DNA from: Diphasiastrum complanatum
Lineage: Eukaryota > Streptophyta > Lycopodiopsida > Lycopodiales > Lycopodiaceae
Reading direction: 5' to 3'
DNA length: 64,000 nt
NCBI GenBank assembly: GCA_029204225.1
Contig: CM055114.1
Span: forward strand, 10,441,948 to 10,505,947
The position numbers were made by a program, and so were the translations under genes. Below the pieces are notes generated by a model. The model saw only the letters and a list, made by a program, of their open reading frames with translations, was not told the origin of the DNA and did no database searches. Each line of letters starts with the position of its first letter. Position 1 is the stretch's first letter. Of this stretch, positions 36,833-49,186 are shown one piece after another.

Positions 36833-37349
36833 CCCACTTAAAAGGTTGTCCTCTTTTCTCATGATCTATCCATTATAATAAACTTTTTTGAGGTGGTCTG
36901 CCATCAACGCCCTCCCCTTGCCCCGGTGTTAGGTATTGTCCTTTTTCTAATCATTGATTAGCGCCAAAAGGTTTGCATGTAGACATGTATTAAATCTGGA
37001 AAACATATGTACCACGTAGGTTTTTTAGCCATAGTCAAAAACATCAAAAGCTTGGTAAGAAAATCAAGACTTCCAAAGCTGGCAAGAGTTTGTTATATCT
37101 TTATCAAAAGCTCCTGAAGTAGATAGAGTCTTTATGACACTGCAATTATCAGTCCAGGGGGCTCTTAACATCCACTAACAGGCCCGAAGGCTGATGCCTT
37201 CAAGAATGATCCTCGGACCCTACTACCCCACCATTTGTCGCCCATAACTTCTCTCAATTCTCAAGGTCAGCATTCAAATGCACAAACATGTAATCTCATG
37301 TGAGTGTGTCCAAATACACCAGTTTAAAATATAGATCATAGTTGCCCAA

Positions 37350-37585
37350 AAACGTTTCTCAGAAACACGTTTTTGGGCCAGAAACATGTGAAAAAAAAAA
37401 ACAGATTATATGTATTTTTTGCCCTGAAATTGCCATAAACCATGTTGTGGCCAATCCAACTGTGACCAAAACACATGGCAACCTATACAGATGTAATGCC
37501 CTTGATCAAAGATTTAATCTGATACGCACATTGCCCACAAAAAATAAAAATAAAAACACACGTTTCTGAGAAACGCTGGTAATAT
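37350..37585. mobile_element. Fold-back / MITE-like repeat of about 235 bp
   Basis: CCCAAAAACGTTTCTCAGAA followed by ACACGTTTTTGGG lies at the left end and is itself a hairpin. The right end near 37556-37580 reads AAAACACACGTTTCTGAGAA, which is the inverted form of CGTTTCTCAGAAAC.C. The interior is AT-rich and noncoding. Termini are inexact and no target duplication is evident, so the call is tentative. Confidence 0.4.
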
Positions 37586-37599
37586 CCAGAAACGCGGTT

Positions 37600-38588
<989 letters not shown>

Positions 38589-38599
38589 CGAGAAGCTCA

Positions 38600-39015
38600 A
38601 TCTTGATTTTGTCAATCAACATAAATTGTCTTTCAGTAGTCCTGGTTCTTTTACTTCTTTTTTTGTAGCAAACTCAAGTTGCAAATTCTCAACTAGATCT
38701 TTTTCTGCAACAATTTCTTTTGCTTCCAATTTTGGTTCAGCTCCAAAATTTGTAATATTTCTGTGTTCCTCTACTTCGGAACTGATCACATGGTATGTTT
38801 GTTGTAGCTACACTTATTGTTTCTTTTATGCCTATGGAGTTACTCAGGGCCATATTTTGGTCATTTATGTATGTGGGGTATTTATCCTCTGGAGCTTGAA
38901 GATCTGTTTTATCATCCAAAAATGCATCTGTAACATTTTCAGAAAGGTCTTTTTTGCTATAAGAAACTAGTTCAGATTTAGAGATTTCAAAATGGCAACA
39001 AGAGTGAATGATCAA
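38600..39015 (-). pseudogene. Possible decayed coding block, acidic/Lys-Glu-rich
   Basis: The minus strand is open at 39015-38737 (DLSENVTDAFLDDKTDLQAP). In a neighbouring frame it continues as NITNFGAEPKLEAKEIVAEK and DLVENLQLEFATKKEVKEPG, down to the (TC)n tract. The composition is protein-like (charged, helical), but no family is recognised, and a frame break near 38750 would separate the halves. It could be an exon of a lost gene, or chance. Confidence 0.3.
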
Positions 39016-39207
39016 ATCAGTGTAGCCACTAATATTAATTTGATTTCTGTTTTTTAAGATAATTCTTTTTGTGAATTTGACATGGCAGATCTTGCGTTGT
39101 CACACAAAAGTTTGGGCAATATGTGAGATTGCTTTATGTTAGAAATCAATGATAAACTTCATTGTTACTTTTTATGAGGTACATTAATGTTGACAGTTGT
39201 GACCAAC

Positions 39208-40286
39208 TGTTTTACAAGTAGATTTGAGGAAGTCCTCCAAATCCAAGGTAGAGCCTCCAAATGTCCTCCAAGCAACCTACAAGCTTCAAGATGCTCCCCA
39301 ACTCCAAGCTAGGATGCCTCCACCTACAAGTAAGGATCTGCAAGCCTCCAAGGATCTCTCCTCCACCTGTGTCTCTACTCTTTAAACACAAAGATAGATA
39401 ACAAGCTGGCCTCAAGTATTCACCACCCAACCATAGCTAGATCCAAGCTCCAAGCAAGACCTATCTAGCACCCCCTTGCTAACCATAACAATCACAAGCA
39501 TACCACAACACTCCATAGCATACTCAAGATCCAAACCCTACTTATGTCCCATACCATAAGCAAGATCCAAACCTCAAGCATACCACCACAAAAAAGCACT
39601 CTACACACTAGTAGCAACACTAGAGCATAAGCAAAGCAAACAAGAGAGATCTCCCCCTCCCAATGGGCACCCTACTACCATCATATAGATGGCCCATGGA
39701 CCCCTCCAATGCACTATGGAGTTCCATGCTCATCCAATAAGAGAGAGAGAAGCCTAGGGGAGTTAAAGAATCTCCAAGAGCCTCCATAGGCTTATGGAAG
39801 GTCAAGAGACTCCTTCCATAACCTATGACTCTTTGAATGCCTTTCTTGTGGGAGTTGGGAACTCAATGGACACTTTAGAAGGGCGCCCTCCTACTAGGTC
39901 CCATTGCCCAAGTTGTGCATATATACTTTGGTCCTAGACCAATTAAGTGATATGGTTCAAGGTTGAGGCCCAAGGTTTAGAAAAATAGTCATCCAATGAC
40001 TTTCTAACATCTCTCTAGGTTCCATACCTCCATCCAAGGCATAGACACCTATCTGCCTTTAACCAAGGACACTAGTACCTTAATCTAAGTCACCTATCCT
40101 TAATACTAAGGGTACCCCTTAACCAAGGGTCACGTGACTCCATACCTCCAACTACGGTATAGTCACTTGTCTGCCCTTATACAAGGGCACATACCCTTAA
40201 TCTTAAGGGTACCTTGCCATTTAGCCCCCAACACTAAATGGACTATTAAGGGTCTGAAGTATTGCTAGTTACATAGGTATGTAACA
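39208..40286 (-). mobile_element. 3' LTR of the chromovirus family (inverted copy of 27391-28509)
   Basis: The plus-strand termini are TGTTTTACAAG and GTATGTAACA, giving 1,079 bp with TG/CA ends. On the minus strand it begins TGTTACATACC right after a polypurine tract and after the chromodomain end of pol. It is therefore a genuine 3' LTR in minus orientation. Over its whole length it matches the plus-strand LTR at 27391-28509. Confidence 0.9.
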
Positions 40287-40304
40287 TTCCTTCCCCCTAA
40301 ACTT
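40287..40304 (-). other. Polypurine tract of the chromovirus 3' end
   Basis: The minus strand reads AAGTTTAGGGGGAAGGAA, immediately upstream of the 3' LTR start. This is the plus-strand primer site. Confidence 0.88.
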
Positions 40305-40630
40305 AAATTTTTTCTTGTAGGAAAAAATTTGGAAAATTCTTCTGGAGTCAGCCTCCTTTTCCCAGGTATCCTCCTCTTCTAATTTGCCCCTCCACTGACT
40401 AAAAATTCCCAAAGCACTCTACTTTGTAGAGTTCTCTGGCGGCTATTAACAATCGCCTCGGGTTCAAGTGGTCCACTCACGGACTCATCACGAAGAAGTT
40501 CCACTAGATCTTCCATAGGGACCAGGGTCTCCCCAACCCCCAACGAGGGTTTCAACTTACTAACGTGGAAAACAAGATGAATTCCAACGTTAGCTGGAAG
40601 GTCTAGTTTGTATGCGTTTCTTAAGTACTT
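40305..40630 (-). pseudogene. Ty3/gypsy chromovirus integrase C-terminus with chromodomain
   Basis: The minus strand reads AYKLDLPANVGIHLVFHVSK, LKPSLGVG, EPEAIVNSRQRTLQS and LWEFLVSGGAN. In a shifted frame it continues SQWRGKLEEDTWEKEADSR. These are the integrase tail (PxxxxxHPVFHVSxLK) and the chromodomain W.G...E.TWE block that directs chromovirus integration to chromatin. Upstream of about 40630 the homology ends abruptly, so only the last part of pol is present. It has the same LTR family as the plus-strand half at 27391-31450. Confidence 0.9.
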
Positions 40631-40699
40631 GCAAATGATCATGTTTAATGAAAAGTTATGATTAGAATTGTCAGTGTAGTGGACCTGGACTAACTTAAG

Positions 40700-43068
40700 A
40701 TTTGTGGTTTTTGCATTAGAATACTTACAGAATAGTTGCAACATCGCCATATCGCCGTTCTGACAATGGGTTCCAATGGTACTGTTTTGGGAGGTTTCAA
40801 ATTTTTCATACCAAATCTTCATATGTTGAATGTGTTGTTTTTTAAAGAAAGAACTTACTCTCTTAGTCCATTTGAAAAGCTAACACTTAGACTTATTCTA
40901 GTTCTCTCTTATAGCCTCATTATATATATTACGATATTTGTTGCTTTTGAACGGCGTTCAACATCAAGATGCATTGAGATTGTGTCTAACTTATTGGCGT
41001 TTTATTACAGTTGATTAAGGGGACTGTGATCATAAATAATTTAGTAACATCAGCAAAAGTTGAGCAAGATAAGCTGATAATTAGCAGCATAAAGAAGTAA
41101 AAAGTTCAAGCAATACACGTACCACTCTGTTCACTTGAGCAAGAGAACATGTTGACTTGAACATAGACCTAGTTGTTCTCAAGATTAGGGATGGGATGCC
41201 CAAAGTTTTATCTGAGGATATCCTAGAGGCTAGACCTCTTGGGCATAAGAACCTAGTGGCGTTCAAACTTGGCTCAACTAGGATTAACGCTTACATTCAT
41301 ATTCTTTTGTATAGAATTTTCTTCTGGAGCGTCTACATACATTGGACAATCTCACTTTCAACATGACTGACGTACCTTGATGGGTTTTGATTCAATCACT
41401 GTTGAATAAGTTGTTCATTTTCTCCTGATGTTTTTATCTTGTAGTTCAAAATTGGAATTTGGTATATCCTTCTACATTTTCAACTTTCTCCTCGTTTAAA
41501 GCATACTTAGAACAAATCTTGAGTTTAAGCTTTCTGAATCAATACGAATAGACTCACATTTGGTTCAAATTCAAATTTTTGTCTTCGGAAAAACAATTAT
41601 TTTTGTGGTTATAATTTAAAAATCATAAAATAAAGATGAGGTATTTCGAAATCCTTTGTAGTAGGATAATCTGAACTTGCAAACCAAGAGGTTGACCAAG
41701 TTTGAATTGATGAAGTTCCCATGCTCTTGTGACTATGGTTTACAGTTTTTCCTTTCGAGTCCTTCTAATGTGCTTCTATCAGCTGCACATTGCCGAGGAT
41801 ATGTTGATTTCAATTCCTCTTTTGTTGTTCGTTAGTTGTTATGTGCATCCTTAAGGGAATTGCATTTAACTTCTGGTTTGCAACCAATACCTATATTAAC
41901 ATGTACTACTTCTCCGATGCTCCTCTAGCTAAGCCTCAATAGAGTATTTTGGAGCTGAGATTTTCACTGTTGATTTCAAATCGTCAAGTGTGTCTTGTGC
42001 ATCTTGAAACTAGGGGATCCTAGTTGAGAATCAATTATTGGTCTAACAAAGTTCTTGGATCTCACTGAAGTCTAAATGGGATTAACCTCTTCAGCAGAAG
42101 TTTCAAAATTGAATTCTTGTATTAATAAATACCATTTGGAATTACATCCTCTCAATTAACGAAAATCACAAACCTACCTAAGGATTGATGGTCTTCCTAC
42201 ATTGTAATATAATGCTTGCAAATTCTCATGACATAAATTCTCGTTAATGGATTACTTACATTGAGAAGAGTCCAACAACTTTTTCTTTCGAAAGAAATCT
42301 GAATCGTATGCACGGATTTTTTGAGAGGCAATGTATTGTGAGCATATGCTCTTAGAAGGGCTATGAAAGAATTTCGTAAGCCAAGAACAGGCTCTCTTTC
42401 ACTAGCGATCTTAGGAATTGATGACTCTCTTACCTTCCAAACCTAATCGTAATCTACCAATAAAAAATAATTAGATAATGCTATCCAAGGTCATAAACGG
42501 TTATTTGAAAAATCTACATATAGAATAGATCTGCTATCTTAAGATGTTGCAGAAGAGCCAAAGATGCAAGGCACCCACTATAGATAAGTATATTGTTATG
42601 ACTAGACCACCTAAAACTTTCTTACTATGTATAAAATATTACCATGGGTAAGGGCCTATTATCAAATTGCCAACCTAGTAGAAGACCAAAATTGGCATGT
42701 TGGCTTAGATGTAAAGAGACATTACAAAGAGCAACAAAAGCATGAGGGGTGGCACATGCTGGAAACATGCTTGCACTAAGGCTGGCCCCAAATTTTGGCA
42801 TGTGGCAAGAGAGAATCTGGTTCTCTAACCTTGTTATCACTAATGGCCCTACATCCTAGCTCGTTTCAAATGATTTTAATCCAACCATGTTTATAATGAT
42901 AAGACGTTTGCTAGGTCTTCATAAAATCATTCTTCTAAAACATTTCTCCTTATTGTGCTCTATAGAGTTGAGCTGGTTGGTTGGAGATAGAGATGACTCC
43001 TACGTTTGGCCCATGGATGGCTCGGATTTTGCGGATTGCACTTTACACGTTGGGTTTTTTTCTTGTTT
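40700..43068. other. No gene recognised
   Basis: AT-rich DNA with stops in all frames. No LTR, PBS or domain motif is visible. Confidence 0.5.
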
Positions 43069-43190
43069 GACAAACCTTAATCAATATTAATATATTCTAG
43101 ACAAATTTAGATACAAACCTTAATTAATATCAATATATTCTAGACAAACCTTAATCAATAATAATATATTCTAGACAAACTTAGATACAA
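43069..43190. repeat. AT-rich tandem repeat
   Basis: GACAAACCTTAATCAATATT, then AATATATTCTA, recurs about three times with small changes, interspersed with GACAAA[CT]TTAGATACAAA. Confidence 0.85.
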
Positions 43191-44160
43191 AAAATAATAG
43201 AAGTGGGTTCACCACCATTTTTGCCACCGTTTATGGGGCTATTGTCTCCAAGTAGCAGGAAACTTGAAAGAGATTGTGCTCCAAATAAGTTAAGTGGCAA
43301 TGCACTCTTTAGAATAAATGGGCATGACTCTCCATCTCATTATCATAGAGGGGACAAGATTGATTGTCTAAGAAAGGACACTTGGGTTTGAGCAGTAAGC
43401 ATGAAGCAATAAACATCAAAGAGCAAGACCATTCGAAGTTACATCAAAGAGCAAGACTACATGTTTTTTGAAATCTTTGTATAGGAATGGGATCGTGGGA
43501 AATGGACTCGTCTATTGGCACTCTCTTCTTCTTTTCTTTCTTTTCTTTTTTTTTTTTTGGTGGGGGGGGGGTGGTGTGTGTTCTGGGTGCTATAGATGAC
43601 TTTGATTCTGAGAAAGATGATACCCTATCTGGTGATAAAATAACTTCACATTTTAAATGCAAGGGGGTCTTTGAGACCTGAAAGAGCAGATTTTAGCAAG
43701 AGGCAAGTCTTCAATGGCCCCAAAAGGGCAAACTTCAAAATGCAACAAGCCTTCAATGGTCTTGAAGGATGAATTTTGAGTGAGGTTTACCACACAATGT
43801 ATCTTTATGTGGCTTGAAGAAGGGATTTCAAGAGTGATTCCACCCATAGGACAACATTCACAATTAGAATGGTGTCACATACATCATCTCAAACTCAAGT
43901 GGATGAACCCACATACCAAAATCTTATCCACGATGCTTTCATGGAATGGTTTAGAAGAATATATACAAATTTTGGAACATGAAAATTTAGAAGAATATTT
44001 ACATTCAAAGTGTTGAAGTAAACAAAAAATTGGCAATCTTATTTTTCCCCAACTTCTTGTTAGATGGCAAAAGAAACTACCAAAATTAGACATGAGAGAG
44101 ATTTTAAAATATAAACGAAATAGTCATTACTAGCAAAACAGTGGTTCCTTGATCACAATC
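43191..44160. other. No gene recognised; homopolymer block at 43530-43575
   Basis: A pyrimidine run (TTTTCTTTCTTTTC, T14) is followed by G-rich DNA (GGTGGGGGGGGG). No coding motif is seen. The open frame at 43780-44016 has no recognisable relatives. Confidence 0.45.
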
Positions 44161-44169
44161 ACTTGTTTG

Positions 44170-44450
44170 TTGATGCTTGGACAAGGGCCTTCCCTTCAAG
44201 GAGGGCCCTCGGACGAGTCCTTCCACCCCACGTATAATCACTTTTAACATTCTAACAAAGGAAATGGAACAGCCTCATAGAACATAATCTATGAGCCAAA
44301 TTTTGTTATGGCAAAATTTATTTACACGCACGTTCCGCTCGGAAGGTGTGTGCAAAAAAAATTTACAAAAAAAAGAAGAAAAAACTCCACCCTCGGGCGC
44401 AGTGCCTTCCCGGGTGGAAGGGTCTCGGAGCCGGACCTTCCCCCCAAAAA
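44170..44450. repeat. GC-rich hairpin clusters related to 36721-36832
   Basis: CAAGGAGGGCCCTCGGACGA, then GTCCTTCCACCCCACGTATA (44191-44235), matches the end of the 36.7-kb cluster (CAAGGAAGGCCCTCAGGCAA, GGCCTTCCCTCCCCACTTAA). A third version at 44385-44445 (CCCTCGGGCGCAGTGCCTTC, GGACCTTCCCCCC) again follows an A-rich stretch. Together they suggest a dispersed repeat with a conserved structured segment. Confidence 0.6.
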
Positions 44451-45650
44451 GAAGATAAATAAGGCAAAACAAGTAAGTTTCCCATTACAATTTTTTCAAT
44501 GACGACTTTAATTATAATTGTAGTTTATTGTTTTCGAGAATGTACTAAAGTTCCCCCACATATACATAAATGTAACTCCGGTAAATAAACAACAAAACAA
44601 CAATTTCGACGTATGTGATCTTTACTAATACAAAGAGACTTTATTTTATTAATGATGAAATAAATTCTGTAAAAAAAATGTAAATGTATGTATATTCCAT
44701 AGAACAAACCTACTTAAAATACGTTCTAACCAAGGCAGGGCCATGTGGCCTCGGCCACTTTCCTCTTGTTTTCTTAACAACAACAACAATAAGTGCTGCC
44801 AAACTACACACCCCTCGCCAATTCCAATTTTTGTGGCACACCACTCCTTGATTTTGAACAACATAGCTTCTTTGATATGTTTTTCAAATGGACTTCAAAT
44901 TTTAAGGTGGACTCTTTGGAACAAAACTTGTAAAGAGGACTACTTAGTACTGGTGCTTGTTTACTTTTTTGTGTCTTCATAAAGCAACAACTCAATCGGC
45001 ATTCTTTGCATTCTCTGAATGAGATCACCAACAATAATACGTTATTGTTGTCTCTATGGGTGCTGAGAATAATTTCAAGGACAACCTTGTGAATGAAAGT
45101 GAACCTATTACCCTTGTGCATGATGGCATCACAAGCATCTTAGTTGGTTTTTGGTGCTGAGAAGGATTCCAACTCGAACAACCTAGTGAATGAAAGTGAA
45201 CCTCCTGACCTATTTTTGTGTTAGCTGATATTGATTTTTATGATGTTGAGAAGTCTATGGAGCCAATGCCACTTACAATGAAGTCACAAGTTGCAAAATA
45301 CTTACTAGCAATTCTTGCAAACATTGCAATGAATTTGCTAATCTCACACATCGACCCACAATACTAGAACTATGAATAATTGCAACTTGAATTATAATAT
45401 TATAGAACTTGGTGGGATTTTTGGTGGTAGCCATAGTTTACAACAAATATAAATTAGTTAACTTTTGTGTCTATATTGACCAATAGTATAGTGTTTTTCA
45501 TACTTTGGACATTTATGACTCATAGGAACATGATTTTCAAGCTACAATTGGATGGATATATGTGATAATAAAGTACATGACTATGTCTAGGATTTTGTTG
45601 ATGCCATAGGATTTGGAATACTTTTTTATTCCTTGTAATATAATGACATT
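44451..45650. other. No gene recognised
   Basis: Between the hairpin clusters and the truncated end of gypsy B I see only AT-rich noncoding DNA. The 3' LTR expected for gypsy B is not recognisable here. Confidence 0.45.
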
Positions 45651-45654
45651 TCGT

Positions 45655-47135
45655 ATGTCGGGTAACCGGTTTGATTGGACCGACAAAGTCAATCCCCCAC
45701 TTCTCGAATGGTGCAAGAGGCAGGATTGGTGTCAACGGCCAATTCATTGCTTTTGTAGGCTTACCAGATCTCTGGCATGGATCACATGAATTATAAAATT
45801 TGATACATCCTTGAACATTGTTGGCCACCAATACTTGGCAGTCAATATCTTATTAACTGTATTCTTCAAAGCAAAATGTCCACCAACATCTTCTGAGTGT
45901 AAGGCTTTAACGACATTTTTAATGTCTTCAGTTTCGAGACATCTTTGTAGTTGATGGTTTGCACCAAGCTTGTACAGGACATTGTTAATAATTGTATAAG
46001 GTGCTACCTTATATTGAAAAACTGTCTTTTGCTCCAAATCGTAACCATCCGGATATATCTGATCCTTAAGATAAGTAATACTATCATAATATAGCGAACT
46101 TATAGATGAAATCTCGAATAAATGTTCATCTAGAAAATCATCATTGATAGGGTCTTCAGTTTTTCTGGTGCTGAGTTGCGATAGATAATCAACATTCGTA
46201 TGATATTTTCCTTGACAAAGCTCTACTTGACAAGTGAATTCTTGCAAAAGTAGAACCCATCGAGCAATTCGTCCTGATAGATCTAGTTTATTTACAAGAT
46301 ACTTAAGAGCATAATGATCCACATGAGAAATAAATGCATATCCCAGCAAATAATGCCAAAAATTTTTAACAGTGAAAATCATGCCAAGTGCTTCCCTTTT
46401 TGTAGCCGAATAATTCTTCTCTGATGCACTGAGCTGTCGACTCACATAGTAGATGGGATGATCCTTCTTCTGGTCATCCTTCTGGCTTAGACAGACACCA
46501 ATAGCAAATGCAGAAACATTCACATAACTGTGAAATAAAATAGCCTAGTTGGGTGGTCTCAAAATAGGAGCACTGATCAACTGTTGCTTAAGATCTTCGA
46601 ATGCTTTCTGCTGTTTATTCGTCCACAAGTATTCCACTTGTTTCTTCAGTAGATGTGTAAGAGAGGCAACAATAGAAGTATGATTTTGAATAGATCTCTT
46701 GTAATAGCCAACATGTCCCAAGAATGCTCTTAGTTCACGTAAATTGATAAAGTTTTATTTTGCAGCATACCAGAATCTATTATGCTACTGAAAGGGTAGT
46801 GGGTAAGTACCAGAAAAAACATTTTTCTGGATAAAGAGATAAACAAGTATCTCGACACCGTTGCAATGTTAATTTTAGCTTCTGTAGGTGTGTCTTTACA
46901 TCATTGTATACACAGAAATCATCAATAAATATTGCGAGAAAAGTTCTCAGGAAGGCAGCGAAAATTAACATCATGATTCGTTGAAAGGTCGCTGGAGCGT
47001 TACAAAGACCAAAGGGCATTTTGTTGTAGGCATAAGTGCCCCAATCCGTAGTGAATGTGGTCTTTGAACGATCCTTCTTTTGCACTCAGAAAAGCCATCA
47101 CAGAAACCGTAACGATGTCATATTCTTTCGTCTTC
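45655..47135 (-). pseudogene. Ty3/gypsy B pol: RT palm, RNase H, integrase start (Athila/Tat-like)
   Basis: The minus strand reads TYAYNKMPFGLCNAPATFQR, AIFIDDFCVY (the RT active site, with Ile-Asp-Asp) and CLSLYPEKCFF. Then come FLGHVGYYK-type thumb residues near 46720, VNVSAFAIGVCLSQKDDQKK, HPIYYVSRQLSASEKNYSAT, HYALKYLVNKLDLSGRIARW and LLQEFTCQVELCQGKYHTN (RNase H). The H2C2-type integrase start is LHSEDVGGHFALKNTVNKIL with YWWPTMFKD, and a frameshift near 45790 precedes SCDPCQRSGKPTKAM. The last recognisable block is PLAPFEKWGIDFVGPIKPVT. Homology ends near 45655, before the integrase catalytic core. Stops and shifts are scattered. The MPFGLCNAPATFQ...FIDDF pattern fits non-chromoviral Athila/Tat elements. 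Confidence 0.92.
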
Positions 47136-47139
47136 AATT

Positions 47140-47853
47140 TTGTAGGTTGGTTTATCGATAACAGCACTAGACAATTTCGTCTTTGCGATTTCTTCGTCCT
47201 CTTCCTCGAAAGTGACCACCTTTTCTGCAGTAGCTGTCTGAAGTTCAGCGTTGATGATTTCCTTTGCAATATCGATCAATCTTTGGTGGTAAACCAGCCA
47301 AAAACCATTTGATCTACATATCCACGGGATATACACTGGTTAGTTTTCCTATGAGATTTTTAACCTTTTGCGTATATTTGCGAAGGGATTCTTTACTCTT
47401 GTTCTGAACATTGTTCAGACGTCCAAGAATTCAAGATTTGTGATCGATCTCTCTGAACTGGTTCAAAAATGCATCTTTCAACGAGTATCAGGTTCCTACA
47501 TGGCCTGGTTCAACTTGGCTGTACCATATGCGCGCATGCTTTTTTAGCACACTAGGGAATATTCGTAGTTTATCTACGTCAGTTCCCTCGTTATTCGCAT
47601 TAGCGATTGACTCGAATTGTGAGACATAGCTATTTGCATCATCAAAAGAAGTCCCTTTAAAATAATCGTATTTAATTTTAGAGTTAGAAGTGAAACGTGC
47701 AGCAGGACCCTCCATATCGAAGCTAATTAGGAGTTCAATTAACTGGGCAGTGATTTCGTCTAGATTTCTTTGACTAGTACTCTCACTTTGTCTTTGTAAA
47801 AATTCCTCTCTAAGCTTATGGTATCGTTCTAATCTGGATTCTCTATATGACAT
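47140..47853 (-). pseudogene. Ty3/gypsy B gag remnant, joined to RT by deletion
   Basis: From ATG at 47853 the minus strand reads MSYRESRLERYHKLREEFLQ, KIKYDYFKGTSFDDANSYVS, QFESIANANNEGTDVDKLRI and FPSVLKKHARIWYSQVEPGH. This is a capsid-type Gag start (FKG..F.DA...). After about 120 codons it breaks. The next open stretch (47336-47118) is acidic and unassigned, and RT follows at 47085. Zinc knuckle, protease and the RT fingers are absent, so a deletion has fused the gag region to RT. Confidence 0.75.
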
Positions 47854-47905
47854 ACACTAGAGATGAAAATGGATTTGTCAGATTTCTTATAACTTTCCTA
47901 AACTA

Positions 47906-47923
47906 TCCCCGGCAACGGCGCCA
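47906..47923 (-). other. Primer-binding site of gypsy B, tRNA-Asp type
   Basis: The minus strand reads TGGCGCCGTTGCCGGGGA, complementary to the 3' end of tRNA-Asp including CCA. It lies five bases inside the LTR end. Confidence 0.92.
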
Positions 47924-47928
47924 AAAAT

Positions 47929-49184
47929 TGGTATATGTTGTACTATACCAATAGAGTTAATATAGATTTTATAGTAAATAATGTTGTTCCCACAGAGGAC
48001 GGCGTTAGAAAGTTATGTTTTTGGTACAACTATGGCAAGTGGGTTCGAGTGTTATTCTAGTTGTCGTCAGACATTAAAAAGTAAGCAGTATTACTTATGT
48101 TTGGGATGGGTAATATTAATAAATTCTGAACAACAATCTGGCCTCTATCGAATCGAATGAAAAGCATTCTACAAATGAGATGTTATCAGAGTAGTACAGC
48201 GGTACTACACTCTAGCTGATTAAGGTGTCAACAGAGAATCGAGAATTGTTCGATGTATTTGCGACTGTGCAAACAATTAATTAATTGCGTTCACAAACTA
48301 TTCGTTTCTAGACATAAAGTCCTTAACAACTAAAGCCCAACTTAATGGTTAAAGAACACGAAGAGTTTTAGAATACGTTAGAAACTTATGTCAATGCCAA
48401 TCAGGAAAACAGATCAAAGACTCAATTCTTCAGACAGGGACAATCATCTCATGTGTAAACATACAGCTTTATTCAATGATCGTGTTAGACTGTACCAAAG
48501 ATAGTCATTATTCGAGTGCTGAAAAGAAAGTATTCACGACAGATGAATAAAATGGTTTTAAAGATAGTTCTTTAGAGCATGCTTTATGGAAACACAACGA
48601 ATGATTGTAATGCAATAGAGCGTCTATCTGATCGGAGAGTAATTCATGAAATGCGTTAGAGATTGTTAGCAGACTCAAGATCACTCGCACTCAACAGTGC
48701 GGAGAACAGAGATAAGAGAGAATAACTCACAAAACTCTATTCACTTCTTCAATCTCTTACATAAGCATAAACTCTTCTCTCTCGATGATCGAGACTAAAG
48801 TGTGAGATCTATATATGTTCTATGGGGCGAACAAACACACCTCTAAAACAACAGGTGCGTCGCTCCCGCGAAAGGGTCTAGTTAACAATTAGAGTGAAAA
48901 TATGTTCAACTATACCATAGGAGGTATACTTAACTATGAGCTAAAGTTACTCTAGGTTATCATGTCTTTTCGTATCTAGTCGTTTCGTATGGACGACCTA
49001 GTAAAGGTTATCCAAGACAATGTCTTTTCCTTTTAAAGGTCTTGCCCTTAATTACAGGGCAAGTACTTTGGAGATATGTTCCCGAAAAATGACTTAGGCC
49101 TCTTCATGATTTATACTTAACCAGCTCATATCTTCATTTTCGAGTATATCATGCCATTTTTATGTTGATATTTAATTTTTAACA
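47929..49184 (-). mobile_element. 5' LTR of gypsy B
   Basis: The plus-strand ends are TGGTATATGTTG at 47929 and TTTTTAACA at 49184, so on the minus strand it starts TGTTAAAAATTAAATATCAA and ends ATATACCA before the PBS. A TATA-like box (TATATAGA on the minus strand) lies at about 48808-48815. The outer end abuts RT codons of gypsy C, so the boundary is supported by the interrupted gene. The length is about 1,256 bp. Confidence 0.8.
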
Positions 49185-49186
49185 TT

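Noticed and set aside
36311-36864. Several overlapping open frames over 120 codons on both strands
   Set aside because: They are produced by the 30-bp minisatellite, A-runs and GC-rich hairpins; none has a protein-like composition.
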